The notes under the pieces are model-generated. The model had not been told where the DNA came from and ran no database searches. It saw only the letters and a list, made by a program, of their open reading frames with translations. A DNA stretch of 64,000 bases from Gossypium raimondii (lineage: Eukaryota; Streptophyta; Magnoliopsida; Malvales; Malvaceae), in assembly GCF_025698545.1 (NCBI RefSeq), contig NC_068575.1, positions 49,485,980 through 49,549,979 of the forward strand, read 5' to 3'. Every line of letters begins with the position of its first letter. Within the stretch, counting starts at the first letter, position 1. A program made the translations under genes and the position numbers. Positions 1 to 10,884 of this stretch are shown in pieces.

Positions 1-50
1 GAAGGTACAGGCAGTATGTTGATTTGTCTTAATCTTTTCTATCTCTGCAG

Positions 51-1653
51 CTTGATCCAAACATCATATGTGCTTTCCTTAAGGTACTCTCCCACTCAAT
101 GTATGGAACTCTTAATACACAGTTTGACACTGGTGGATTCACTAGCTTTATCACAACTATAGACTACTCGATTAGCAGATAGTCATATAATCAAATATTT
201 TACATCTCTCCTAATTTATGCAGTTCAAAATCTGTTTGCAAAAGAATGATCATTGTGGCGCTACCAATCAGATACAAAAAATGATCAGCTGCCTAGATTT
301 CACTCCAGATTTCCTGTCTCTTGCAGCTCATGAGGCTGTTGCTTCCCGTGCTCTTCCTGTTGCTGTTGCTGCTCTTTCGAACTTATTAAATTTTTACAAC
401 TCTGGGAAACCGATGCCAACAACAGAAGTTGTAGTGCTACGCACATTGGTCACAATTCTCTCCCAAGACCTTGATAAAGAGGCTGAAGTCCTCAAATTCT
501 TGAAACAAGCACACAAGAGAGCTTCTGAACTTGGAGCTGAGAGCTTTTTTGGGAAAGGTGAGGTTGGAAGACGAGAACGAAACTGGTTTGCCGTAACTTC
601 ATGGAATTTTGGAGCAAAGTGTGGGAAGGAAAAGAACTACGAGTTATGTGCTGAATTCCTTAGATTGGTTTCTGGATTTTATAGTCGTATGGGTGATGGA
701 CAAATGGAAGAAAACAATGTCACCATTTGCAAATCATTGATCATGACTGTCTCTGCTATGATCGCTTCAGAGAACCAAAATACGACTCCATTGCCAGATG
801 CTGAAGTAAAGCATGCTGTTGAGCTGCTAGAAAGAGCAGGGAAGGTATGTGTCAGTAACTGTTTGCTTAGTCCTTATGCTGTTTTTCTATAAGAAACTGA
901 AAATGTTTTTTCACGTTGCAAATGCTTGAGCAGCTGCAGCCGTATTTCTAATATTTCTTCTCTTGAAGCTATTTTTCCATATAATTCTTCAATTGGATGC
1001 ATGCATGCATGCAGATACTTACGTCACTATCAATGGGGAACATTGAAGGTGATATCCATTTCATATACGTGCTCAATGCCTATGATATGCATGGAAGACT
1101 GAATAATTTAGAGTCCCAACATCATATTGTGAAGAACTTTGCTGGCACAAAGACTTGCAGTCCTCAATATCTTCTCCAAATTGGCCTGAATGCCTCGCAA
1201 GGTCCAAGGTTCAATGCTGAAGTAGCAACCTTTGCCCTCAGCGAGTGCCTCTCAGGCTTCCTTTCTTCCCCCTCTCCAAACTACCAGGATGTGGCTCTCA
1301 TTGTCCGAAGATTGATTGCCATAGCTAGTATTCACAAGGGTAACACAGATGACGATGCAGTGCTCGGTATGTACAAGCAAGCATACCGAATAATGGTTGG
1401 GTTGAAGGAAGGGGAATATCCAACTGACGAGGGTAAATGGCTCGCAATGACTGCGTGGAATCGGGCAGCCATACCTGTAAGAATGGGAGAGATCAATGTG
1501 GCAAAGAAGTGGATGAATGCTGGGTTGGAACTTGCCAGGAAGGTTGCTGGGATGGAAACTTATCAGGCATACATGGAGGATTATGTTGCTGACTTCGAAA
1601 AGAAATTTCATACGCAGATTGCTGGTGAAATACAGCCTCAACAGGTACAGTAG
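51..1653 (+). CDS. ZIP4: ZIP4/SPO22 meiotic TPR protein, 3' part (partial gene)
   Basis: These are the last three visible coding exons of a ZIP4/SPO22-family protein: 51-83, 224-844 and 1015-1653 (stop TAG). All junctions are GT-AG and in phase 0. The translated part, about 430 residues, is made of helical TPR-like repeats. It includes an [12 protein letters not shown] block and, in the last exon, a matching [12 protein letters not shown] block, both typical of the SPO22/ZIP4 domain. In plants ZIP4 sits on meiotic chromosome axes as a scaffold and is needed for class I (interfering) crossovers with HEI10, MSH4/5 and SHOC1. The 5' end lies outside the window, so the start and total length are unknown. 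The acceptor of the last exon is formed by a GCAT microsatellite (about 996-1014). The family call comes from remembered similarity to Arabidopsis At5g48390. Confidence 0.88.
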
Positions 1654-2077
1654 CAGGTACACATCCATACATTTAACAATATTTCTTGAGTAGAATAGTT
1701 TTTATATATATAGATTGATAGAGATATCAGAGCTAAATGTAATGCTAGAGGAAAAAGAACATGAGCATTTTACTCTGCTAGGGTTAGGCATTAAAATGAC
1801 AGAAATCCAATCTCAAAAGAGCCTTTAGTCACTCGGAAATAAGGAAAAGGATTATAAATACTAGATTTGAATTTCAGATTTACTGTATAATTGATTATAT
1901 AAACCAACTAAGCTTAGTTCTAAGTTATTGCCTAAAGTTTTATACGTTTGTTTCTTCTTTTCGAATACAATGTTGCATGTGGTAATTAAACTGTCCACAT
2001 AAAATCTTACATGACTTTACAATATCACATGAGTGTGTTTGCAAATTCACATATCAATGTATCCTCCTATGATAAAA
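1654..2077. other. Convergent 3' ends between ZIP4 and the TlyA-like gene
   Basis: This 424-bp AT-rich stretch lies between two convergent stop codons. It should hold the 3' untranslated regions of both genes. I see no coding exon, repeat or RNA gene in it. Confidence 0.6.
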
Positions 2078-4895
2078 CTATTCAGAACTTTTCTCGGAAA
2101 TCCGACTGAAGCAAACAAGAAACTCAGTATTACCTTCAGCACCCTTTAGAGGAGATTCAATCCAACCTTTGCTTTGAAATCCAAAGTTCTCTACACCCTT
2201 AATGATCTTTTCAAGAACCTGAACAAAGAAACATAATAAATCTTAAATCATATTGATGTTATTCTTTTTTCAGATCACTAACAGTGGCTTTGACAAAAAA
2301 AATAGAACCTCCTGATGAACTTTGGGATCTCTCACTATCCCACCACTTCCTACCTGCAAAGGCATTAAAGTTGGATTACTTGTAAAATCCCAAACTAAGT
2401 AGGCTGAAGACCCTCACATGTTATAACTACAGTACATCAGATTCACTGAAAAATGGAAAACATACAATCTAAAGGCATGCATATATATATTCCTTACTTG
2501 TGATCTACGAGCTTCGAACTGAGGTTTAACCAGGGTAACTAAAGTTGCCTCCTCCTTCATTGCATTTACTACAGCAGGCATGACCTGTTTAAGATTGTTA
2601 GCATGCCATGACTAAAAAAAGTACTACTTGGTTAAAGTGAACAGTAATTCCGCCTTGTCTACTTTCTTACAGTAAATACACACGTAACAGCAGATCATTG
2701 CTAAGTCAAATAAGCTTTTAGATAAATCTAAGAAGTTATGAGGAGAGAAGAAAGATAATGGAACTGGAGAAGAAACTAAGTAAAAAAGAAAAGGTAATGC
2801 AAGTATGTTCTGAAAGCAGTTTGGAAATGTTTGAAAGCTTACCAAGAGAATAGATATAAATGAAAGGTCCAGTGTCACCAGATCAACTTTTTGAGGGAGA
2901 CCCGAAAGATATCTTAAATTTGTCCGTTCTATCACACAAACACGTTCATCTCGACGAATCTTGTCTGCTACCTATTCAAAGTTGAAATCCACATGCAGTC
3001 AAGAATCATTAAAATACAAAACTGTATAAATAAAGCTTCATTATTCAAAAATTGAAGGTCAATAAATAAAGTACTGTTAATAACTTATAAGTCTTCAAAA
3101 GAAACTCAGAGAAGAAAGAGTATCCTTGTCCTAAAAACCCAGTCACTTTTCAATTAAAATATTAATCTATATCGAGCGAGCAAATCAATACAAATTTATT
3201 CCAAAAACAGTGTCTCCAAAGGTAATTAAACTAATCCAACCAATTTTTTGACATTACATTCTAAAAATCATATAGGTTATAGGCTAAATCTTGTGTTACA
3301 TAAGCATAACTCGCTAGAAATGCCCGAATTAAGGGGAAAAAACAAAAATATACCACTTGCTTTTAATCTTTTCCCTTACTAAATGAGCTTCTTGAGAGAA
3401 TTAATTTAAGAAAAATTGCTCTACAATTTTGGAACATATCATGATAGTGGAATTTGATATGTAAATTTGACCTGAAACTGCAATACACTAATACACATAT
3501 TTTCTCATGCATGCACTTGAAAACTTATGAAAGTACTTCATATGAACATGATACGTATTATTACAAAATTTTCAATTAGTACCTGTCCATAACCTACATC
3601 AACCCCATAAACATAAGATGCACCATACTGAAGCAGGCAATCGGTAAATCCTCCCGTGGACAACCCAGAATCAAGGGCTATTTTGCCAGCTACATCAACA
3701 CCGAGCTGTTCTATAGCAGCTTCTAACTTATATCCTGCTCTGGATCACCAAATGGAACAATGAAATTAACCTTGAACATCTCAACAATAAAATCCAAGGA
3801 TAATGCAGGATGGATGTTTCAGAGAATAATCACCTACATACGTATTTCGGAATTTCAGCAATGATTTCTACAACAGCTTTGTCAGAGACAGGTGTTCCAG
3901 CTTTGTTAACCACTTTTCCATTCACATAAACTTTGCCTGCACCATAGATGTAACAGAAAGATGAAAAGGTAGTTCGTCATTATTTCTACAAACTGATTCT
4001 TCTTATAAATATATATTCAAGAACTGGGACAACAATAGCTCAAAGTGCATCACAATAAAGGGACACATGCAATTGAAGATGATCATTTACCTTGCAAAAT
4101 CCATGACTGTATGAATGTTCGACTATACTGCTGAAACCTTTCAAGACATAACTCATCCAACCTTTTTTTCCTGAAATGTCTTTAAGTACAATAAGATATA
4201 AAATCGAAAAGACACAGATTGCTGGGACCAATGTGAGGCTTGAACTAAGATAGGGTAACTTGGCAATTGGCATAGTCTTCCATTTCCAATGGCATTACCG
4301 GTGTCGCTGTTATGGCTGTTACAGTATGTATCGGCATGAAACAAAAAACCATCTTTGAATAGGTAGTATACGTCATATAGGCTTACCTTTTTGGTATTTG
4401 AAGTTTTTCTGACTTGGAAACAGCAAAGCTTCTATGTAAATGAGATTTGAACAATCTCCCTGTAAACAGAATCCCAAACAATCAAATTATTAAAGCACAG
4501 CAACCCATATGGTCAAAACCCAGAATAAAATCCCTTCCATTAGTACCCAAAAAGGTAGAAGACAAAATGAACCATATAAAAAAAAGCACCCCACAAATGA
4601 TAAATTAAAGGAAAACCCTTGTTTCTCCAATCCTATCTACAATCAGAAGTGTATGTGAAAATGACTAAAAGAGAACAGGGAAAAGAGCCCACATCGGAAA
4701 ACAAGCATATAAACGTCCGCTATAAGCAATTACTCACGCAGAACAATGCGAATACATATAGAGTGCATGAATCTACAGAGAGGAAAAGAGGGTACCATGA
4801 AGAGGAGAGTAGGATTTCGATAAGAAAAACAGAGTAGAGTTACTGCTATCGCAGCAGCGCCAGATAAAGGGAAGCTTCACAATATGCAGTGCCAT
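2078..4895 (-). CDS. S4/FtsJ-domain rRNA 2'-O-methyltransferase, TlyA (hemolysin A-like)
   Basis: There are nine exons on the minus strand: 4796-4895, 4387-4459, 4091-4170, 3834-3936, 3583-3739, 2843-2971, 2498-2584, 2309-2353 and 2078-2218. Every junction is GT-AG and the frames join into 304 aa. Residues about 58-110 form an S4 RNA-binding domain ([12 protein letters not shown], then [19 protein letters not shown]). It is followed by an FtsJ/RrmJ Rossmann fold with the SAM-binding motif [15 protein letters not shown] (about 139-153), the catalytic-region strand [11 protein letters not shown] and the C-terminal VGSGGIVRD block. Bacterial TlyA 2'-O-methylates cytidines in 16S and 23S rRNA. 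The first 57 residues are basic and hydroxylated, as in an organelle-targeting presequence, so I infer plastid or mitochondrial rRNA methylation. The closest remembered relative is Arabidopsis At3g25470 (hemolysin-related). The start is the first ATG and the only one giving a sensible presequence. Confidence 0.88.
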
Positions 4896-6711
4896 TTCGG
4901 CTTCGTTTAGTGTGTGTGTGTTTTTTTTTATAAAGGTTTTTCAGTTCAGTTCTGGTCGGAGATATATGCCTCCGGGAAGCAGATAAACCTGCCCTTATGA
5001 GACGTTTTTGAGCAGTTCAGTTCAGTATACCAAAGCTTAAAACGGCTTGTCGTTTCTTGAACAGGGGCAAAGGCCCAGAGACCAGAAAGTCTAGAAGTGC
5101 AGTGAGATCAAGCTTGAGTTGAGAGCCCAGCTTGTATTTAGCTACCCAGGCCCTACTCAAAATCTTGATTTTTTTATATAACTTTTGACTCTTTTTTAAC
5201 CCACCCATAAGTGGAGTAGTAAAAAGTAAAAACTTGTGTCCAAGTGTTCATTTAACATCAGTTTTCAGTAGACCTGTCCATGGGCCGGGCTCGGAAAAAA
5301 ATTTTGGCCTGCTCCTAGGCCCGGGCCTGGCTCGGCCCAAAATATGGGCTTGAAATTTTGCCCAGGCCTGGCCCGGGAAAATATTATAAGCCCAAGCCCG
5401 GCCCGGCCTATTTTTAATAAACATTAAAAAATTATTTTAAAAATTAAAAAAATAAAAATAAAATTATTTTAAAAGTATTTTAAAATTAAAAAATAAAAAT
5501 AAAAATATATATTTATTATATTCGGGCCGGGCTAGGCTAGGCCCAGGCCAAAAAAGTGGTGCCTGAGGCCCAGCCCGTTTTTTAAACGTGCCTCATTTTT
5601 TTGCCCAAGCTCATATTTCGGGCCTATATTTTTACCCGAACCCTCCCATATTTCGAGCGGGCCGCCCGGCCCATGGACAGGTCTAGTTTTCAGTGACTGT
5701 TGTGACCGAAGATGGCATTCGCGTTTGCCACGACTAGAGAGTCTTGAAAGAGAGAAGAGTGAAAAAGAAAAAAAGAAAAGTAATGAAAGGGAAAAAATAA
5801 TTAATAATTAAAAGAAAATAAAAAATAAAATTTACTCAAAAAATATTAGAAATAGTTGTTCAATTTATTAAAATTTTATCTAGTAAAAGGAAGAATTATA
5901 AATCTCCAAAATAATAGATAAGAATATTACAAATGAATTCATTGCGATACCCATTAAAGAAGTCGTTATCCATCCATGATTTGTGTACCCATAAATATTA
6001 TTTTCTATTTAATTTTATCGATTTTATATATCATTTCGCTGTAAATAAATAATTTTATCATAGACTTATTGTGATCTTGAAATTATATAATAATAGAAAC
6101 AGTAACCTTAGTTATCATCTCTATATCTAGATTACTTGTAAACTTTATTGGGTACGCCTTGTATACTGTTTTTGGACAACTTAATAATTAAGAAATTCAT
6201 TCGAGGAATACGGATAACAACAATTACAAAATTCGATGCCACATTTTATCTCGTTGTTGCGCACTTAACAAGAGTTTAACAGTTTCATTACATGGTCCTA
6301 AGGATGCTCATTGCTTGATATATATTGATTTAACATGAATTTTTTTACTTTTTATTTTGTGAAATGGCATCTTCGACATTGAATCCAAATTTTTGTATTA
6401 TAAAATATAGAATAAACTGTATTACAGATGTTTCAATTTTACTTACTTTTTCTTAATTAAATTAAAAAAATTACAAAATAATTTCTCTAACTATTTTTTT
6501 TTTCAATTTTGTTATAAAGTTTTCTTTTAATTTGGTTATTGAGAGTCAAAATATTAGATATAGATGTGAAAATATTCATGTAATAAGAACCAGAGAATTC
6601 CTATCCTCGCATGAATCATAATGAGTAGTGAGAAAGCCCCGTTTTTTTATTAGAAAAAAATACCAACGGTTAACCGTCTGTTTGTGACAACTCTGTTTCC
6701 CTCCAAAGGTA
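4896..6711. other. Divergent intergenic region (TlyA-like / hydrolase)
   Basis: This 1.8-kb region lies between two genes transcribed away from each other and should contain both promoters. It holds one complete hAT-type MITE (5269-5685). The rest is AT-rich with purine runs around 5755-5830. I see no gene here. The short reading frames are chance or come from the MITE. Confidence 0.6.
5269..5685. mobile_element. Non-autonomous hAT-type MITE with 8-bp target duplication
   Basis: This 417-bp element is bounded by inverted repeats starting TAGACCTGTCCATGGGCC and is flanked on both sides by the 8-bp direct repeat GTTTTCAG (5261-5268 and 5686-5693). An exact 8-bp duplication with TAG-type ends is the signature of hAT transposition. 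The body is GC-rich near the ends (runs of GGCCCGGGC type), AT-rich in the middle (about 5410-5520), and has no coding capacity. The intact duplication suggests a fairly recent insertion. The TlyA-like and hydrolase genes flank it. Confidence 0.88.
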
Positions 6712-9700
6712 ATGGCAATCCAAGGCAAGCCTCCTACTCTCTTCTCTCATCAGTTTCAAAGTTCCCTTTGTTCTCCCACTTCTTCTCTGTCACTTGTCAA
6801 TGGTGGGTCTTTCAAGTCCAAGGCTCAACGAAAACCTCTCACTCTCAGACTTAGCCGCAGCACACCAAACGCCAATGACCCACAAGATGTAAACCTCTCC
6901 CCCCCCCCTCTACTCTTTCATACATTAGTGATGATTCAAACCATTAATTTGTGTGAAATATGATGTTGGGTTTTTGCAGGATTATCTGATTGATGCTCCT
7001 GTTTCAGCTGGTGATGGCTTTTCGTTTAGCGGAGGTACTTTCATATTTCAACTATTTTCCCCTTAAAACGTAATGCATTATTCGTCAACTTAATGATTGA
7101 ATTGAAACGTGTCTGTTGTTGACAGGAAAATATTCAGATGGACCTAACCCATCTGATGAATGGTTTAAGCAAGGGAAATTTGTGAGTAATGCATGCCTAT
7201 TGCCTGGATTTTAGTTACTAGAGGACCTAAATTATTCCCTTGGCTTTCTTTAGTTTACTTCAATTTCTCTTGGTAGGTTAAAGCTTATCCAGTGGGTGGC
7301 ACTGGTGAGAAAGCTAAAGATCCAATTTTTGGACTAACCATGGGAGCTGGCTCTCAAGCTTCAGGTGATGTTTTCAGGTAATTACCTTTTTCTTTTTTTA
7401 TTAGGATTATCTTCGATTGTTACATCTAAATGTTATTTTCCAATCGACGGGATAAGTTTAATATCGGTTTCCTTTTAGTGAGTTCAATATTTTATTCTCT
7501 TAGTATTGATTTTAGGTTTCAATGGCATGCAAGAAATTGAGGTCTCATCATTTGCAGGATTAAAACATGCTCTCTATCTATATATGATTTTATGAAATAG
7601 ATGGTTTAGCGTGGAAAGTGGAAATGCTGATAATCCTACAGTTATTTTGATTCATGGTTTCCCATCACAGGTTAGTCCTTTTTGCCACAACACAATTATC
7701 AAAGTCATTACGAATTCAACGATCTTCTTCATAACTAGCTTTTCTTCTTTTCCTATTATGGCACTTGATCTATAGATGTGATGACTTAGTTTTGCTGGCA
7801 GGCATACTCTTACCGCAAAGTCCTTCCTGTTCTCTCCAAGAATTATCATGCTATAGCTTTTGATTGGCTAGGTAAGATAATAGGTTCATTGTGACTTGTA
7901 TATATTGAGAAAAACCAAGTTCTTAATATCATTATAGCTTTTGGTCTTCTGAGACCTGTCAGGAACTGGGAAACAGGGTTTTCTTAAGTATAAAGGTCTG
8001 CTTAAGTATGTATTTATGGTAAGAGGCGATCCATATATTGTGACTTTTCAATATTACAATAGGGTTTTCTTGAGAATTTGTTTAGTTTTAGCCTAGAAAT
8101 TGCTTCTAAAAGAGTTTGGTTTGGCTTAGAGACATGGCAACTATAGCATCTGGAATGAAAATCTTTGCTAATTTGCTTGCAATCTTAAAGGCATACTGGC
8201 ATAAACATGCTAGTTTAAATTTTTGTGCCCTTCTTTTTCTTTCTTTTGGCTGATGTTTCTTCTTGATATAGATGAGCATATTTTTGGGTGCATGTACTTT
8301 ACTTCATTAATCTGCAAATATTATATGTCATATGCAAGATTGTCTGCATTGGACCATTTTTTATGATATCTGAGAATACATAGATTTTGCATTGCTTACT
8401 AGTTTGAAATTTTCATTAAAGACCTGCATTTTGAAAGTTTGGACTTACAAAATGGATGACCTGGATATAGTTTTTTTATGTATTTTCTTTTGAAGATTGG
8501 TTTCCTTTTTATTTTCAGAATACATATCAATCAATAAAAACTTTAAATGAATCTAAGCGAATGCTAATGTTTTTCTTTCTTCATGCTGCGCGCATACTAA
8601 ATCATACCTCTCTTGTTCAACAGGATTCGGATTTTCAGATAAGCCTCAACCCAGATATGGATTTGATTACACACTGAGTGGTTATTGCTTTGCATTCCTG
8701 GCAATTGAATCTACTTTCAACGAACTAAATTAAGAATATAAAATTAAAATAAACTAAGAATAAAGCTTATCTGCCTCCCTCTCAATTTTATTTTTCCTTT
8801 CGTCCCTGCAGAATATGTCTCAGCATTGGAGTCCTTTGTTAATGAAGTAGCCACCAATAAAGTTTCACTTGTTGTCCAAGTATGTTATCTTTCAGTATGT
8901 GTAGACAAGAAGACATGCAATTAACACTTGTAAATTACTGTGTGACATATAGCTTAACAGATTTTCGATCTTTTGTGTTCATTCAGGGCTACTTTTCACC
9001 AGTTGTTGCTAAATATGCCAGCAAGAATCAGGAAAAGCTTAATGATCTAATTCTCCTCAATCCTCCTGTATGAATGAGTCCTGAAGCTTTATTGTTAAGT
9101 TATTTTTTTTTGCTATGCTGCTAACTATTGTTCAATTAATGATTATATCCAGATAACCAATTTGGCTTATACCGGACAAATACTTTCTAACCTTGATTAC
9201 TACAGCTAACAGCCAAACATGCCAACCTTCCTTCAACATTATCCATATTCAGCAACTTCTTGCTGGGTGAAATTTTTTCTCAGGTAAAGCATGATATCTA
9301 CGGAATTTATTTGAAAATTTGTGCTTGCATCAGTTCATTTATAGGGATTAACAGATTGATTCCAAGAGATAATAGATAGCATTAAATTGTTAATGGTTTG
9401 TTATTTTTCCGAATAGGATCCTTTGAGGGCCAGCGATAAGGCACTAACGAGCTGCGGTCCATATGCAATGAAAGAGGATGATGCAATGGTTTATAGAAGA
9501 CCTTATCTTACGTCTGGTTCATCCGGGTTTGCACTGAATGCAATTAGTAGGGCCATGAAAAAAGAGCTTAAGGTGGATTTATCATTTACTGTATATATAT
9601 ATTTGTCGTACTTCTGTTTTAATCAGATCAAATATCATGAATTAAACTTTGAGTTTCCACGTTCCCTCTTTCTTGAGGAAATCCTCTACCATAGTACTAT

Positions 9701-10359
9701 GCTTATACTGTATTTCCTTATTCATTTATATAGCATAATGCTGAAGGTGCAATGGCAAAATTCTTCTGGTTTCTTACTTGACAGGCATATGTGGAAGCTA
9801 CGAAAGTAATTCTTATGGATAAAAATTGGAAAGTTCGAACTACAGTGTGTTGGGGCCAGAGAGACCGTTGGTTGAACTACGATGAAGTGGAAGATTTCTG
9901 CAAAAATTCAAACCATAAACTGATTGAGCTTCCAATGGTACCAATATGTCATGCATTTAAATGTCATCTTTTAACTAAAATTCCAGTTTAACCTTTGATG
10001 CAGCTGTATGTTTGTGAGGTCTCACCTGCAGAAATCAAAATAAATTAAGAATTTGCCTCTGCAGAGTATTTGTGATGCTGTTAGGGAAATCCACCTAATT
10101 TCCACCTCTAAAACTAAAATAAAAGTAGAACTCGAATGATCATTCCTCCCCATCATACTTGTATATTTAACTATTCAGTTTATGAGTTGGATCATGCATC
10201 TTTACCAGCAGTTCTGCCATAAAAAATGGTTGGGCCATGGGATCTTAACCAACATAGCTGGTTTGCTTCCTGCAGGCAGGACATCATGTGCAGGAAGATA
10301 GTGGGGAAGAACTTGGAGGTATCATTTCCGGACTTATCAGCCGAAGGATCGTAACATGA
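6712..10359 (+). CDS. Plastid alpha/beta-hydrolase fold protein (haloalkane dehalogenase/epoxide hydrolase-like)
   Basis: There are thirteen exons: 6712-6888, 6980-7034, 7126-7181, 7277-7377, 7601-7670, 7802-7871, 8624-8680, 8812-8879, 8987-9067, 9206-9283, 9417-9572, 9785-9937 and 10276-10359. All are GT-AG and join in frame to 401 aa. The first ~55 residues are rich in Ser, Thr, Arg and Lys, like a chloroplast transit peptide. The fold is marked by the oxyanion-loop motif VILIHGFPSQAYSYR, the strand YHAIAFDWLGFGFSDKP, the acid region GQRDRWLNYD and the histidine region AGHHVQEDSGEE. The nucleophile elbow reads VVQGYFSPV, so a Tyr stands where a Ser or Asp is expected. From memory, related plant proteins (At1g52510/At4g12830 type) share this. 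The substrate is unknown and the protein may not be a classical hydrolase. Confidence 0.88.
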
Positions 10360-10884
10360 TAAGTTCCAATTGTTTTAGAGCTAGTTAACTACTAGTAAAC
10401 ATTAATTCTTATATCATTCACTATAGCTTTTTTTTTTCTTATGGCTTATGCATTTTGAAGCTTGCATCGCAAGCAAGACATAAATGAACTGTGTTCACAT
10501 TCTTGTGACAGAGAAATTATGATTGGAATTGGAACTGGAACTGGTCTCACCAAAAATTCAGAATTGAAAAAGGATAAGGCAACTGAAGTTTGATTTATTG
10601 TATATAGTTAATATTCATTTTTCCTATATCCAGTATGACTAATTGGTACTTCAAAAAAAATAACAAGTTGAAAGGGTTTGCTACAATAAGAAGCTTTAAC
10701 AGTTCCTGGGTATGAAAAATTGCTAAAATTCCGCGTATCTATAGTTCAAGACAAGTATTCCGCAGATGCTTTGAAGTCTACTTCTTCCTATTGTATTCCT
10801 TGTTTTGAAAATGCCGTATTCGTGACCCTTTACATGCCCTTCAAGAACCAAATATTTCCTCTGACCCATGTCTTTATGTGAGCA
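10360..10884. other. Convergent 3' ends between hydrolase and DUF707 genes
   Basis: This 525-bp AT-rich interval separates the hydrolase stop codon from the stop codon of the minus-strand DUF707 gene. It is best explained as overlapping or adjacent 3' untranslated regions. I see no other feature. Confidence 0.55.

Noticed and set aside
1252-1668. 138-codon minus-strand frame opposite the last ZIP4 exon
   Set aside because: It is the antisense shadow of a well-supported coding exon and resembles no protein family.
4619-4837. 72-codon plus-strand frame
   Set aside because: It overlaps the first exon and first intron of the minus-strand TlyA-like gene, whose splice structure is convincing.
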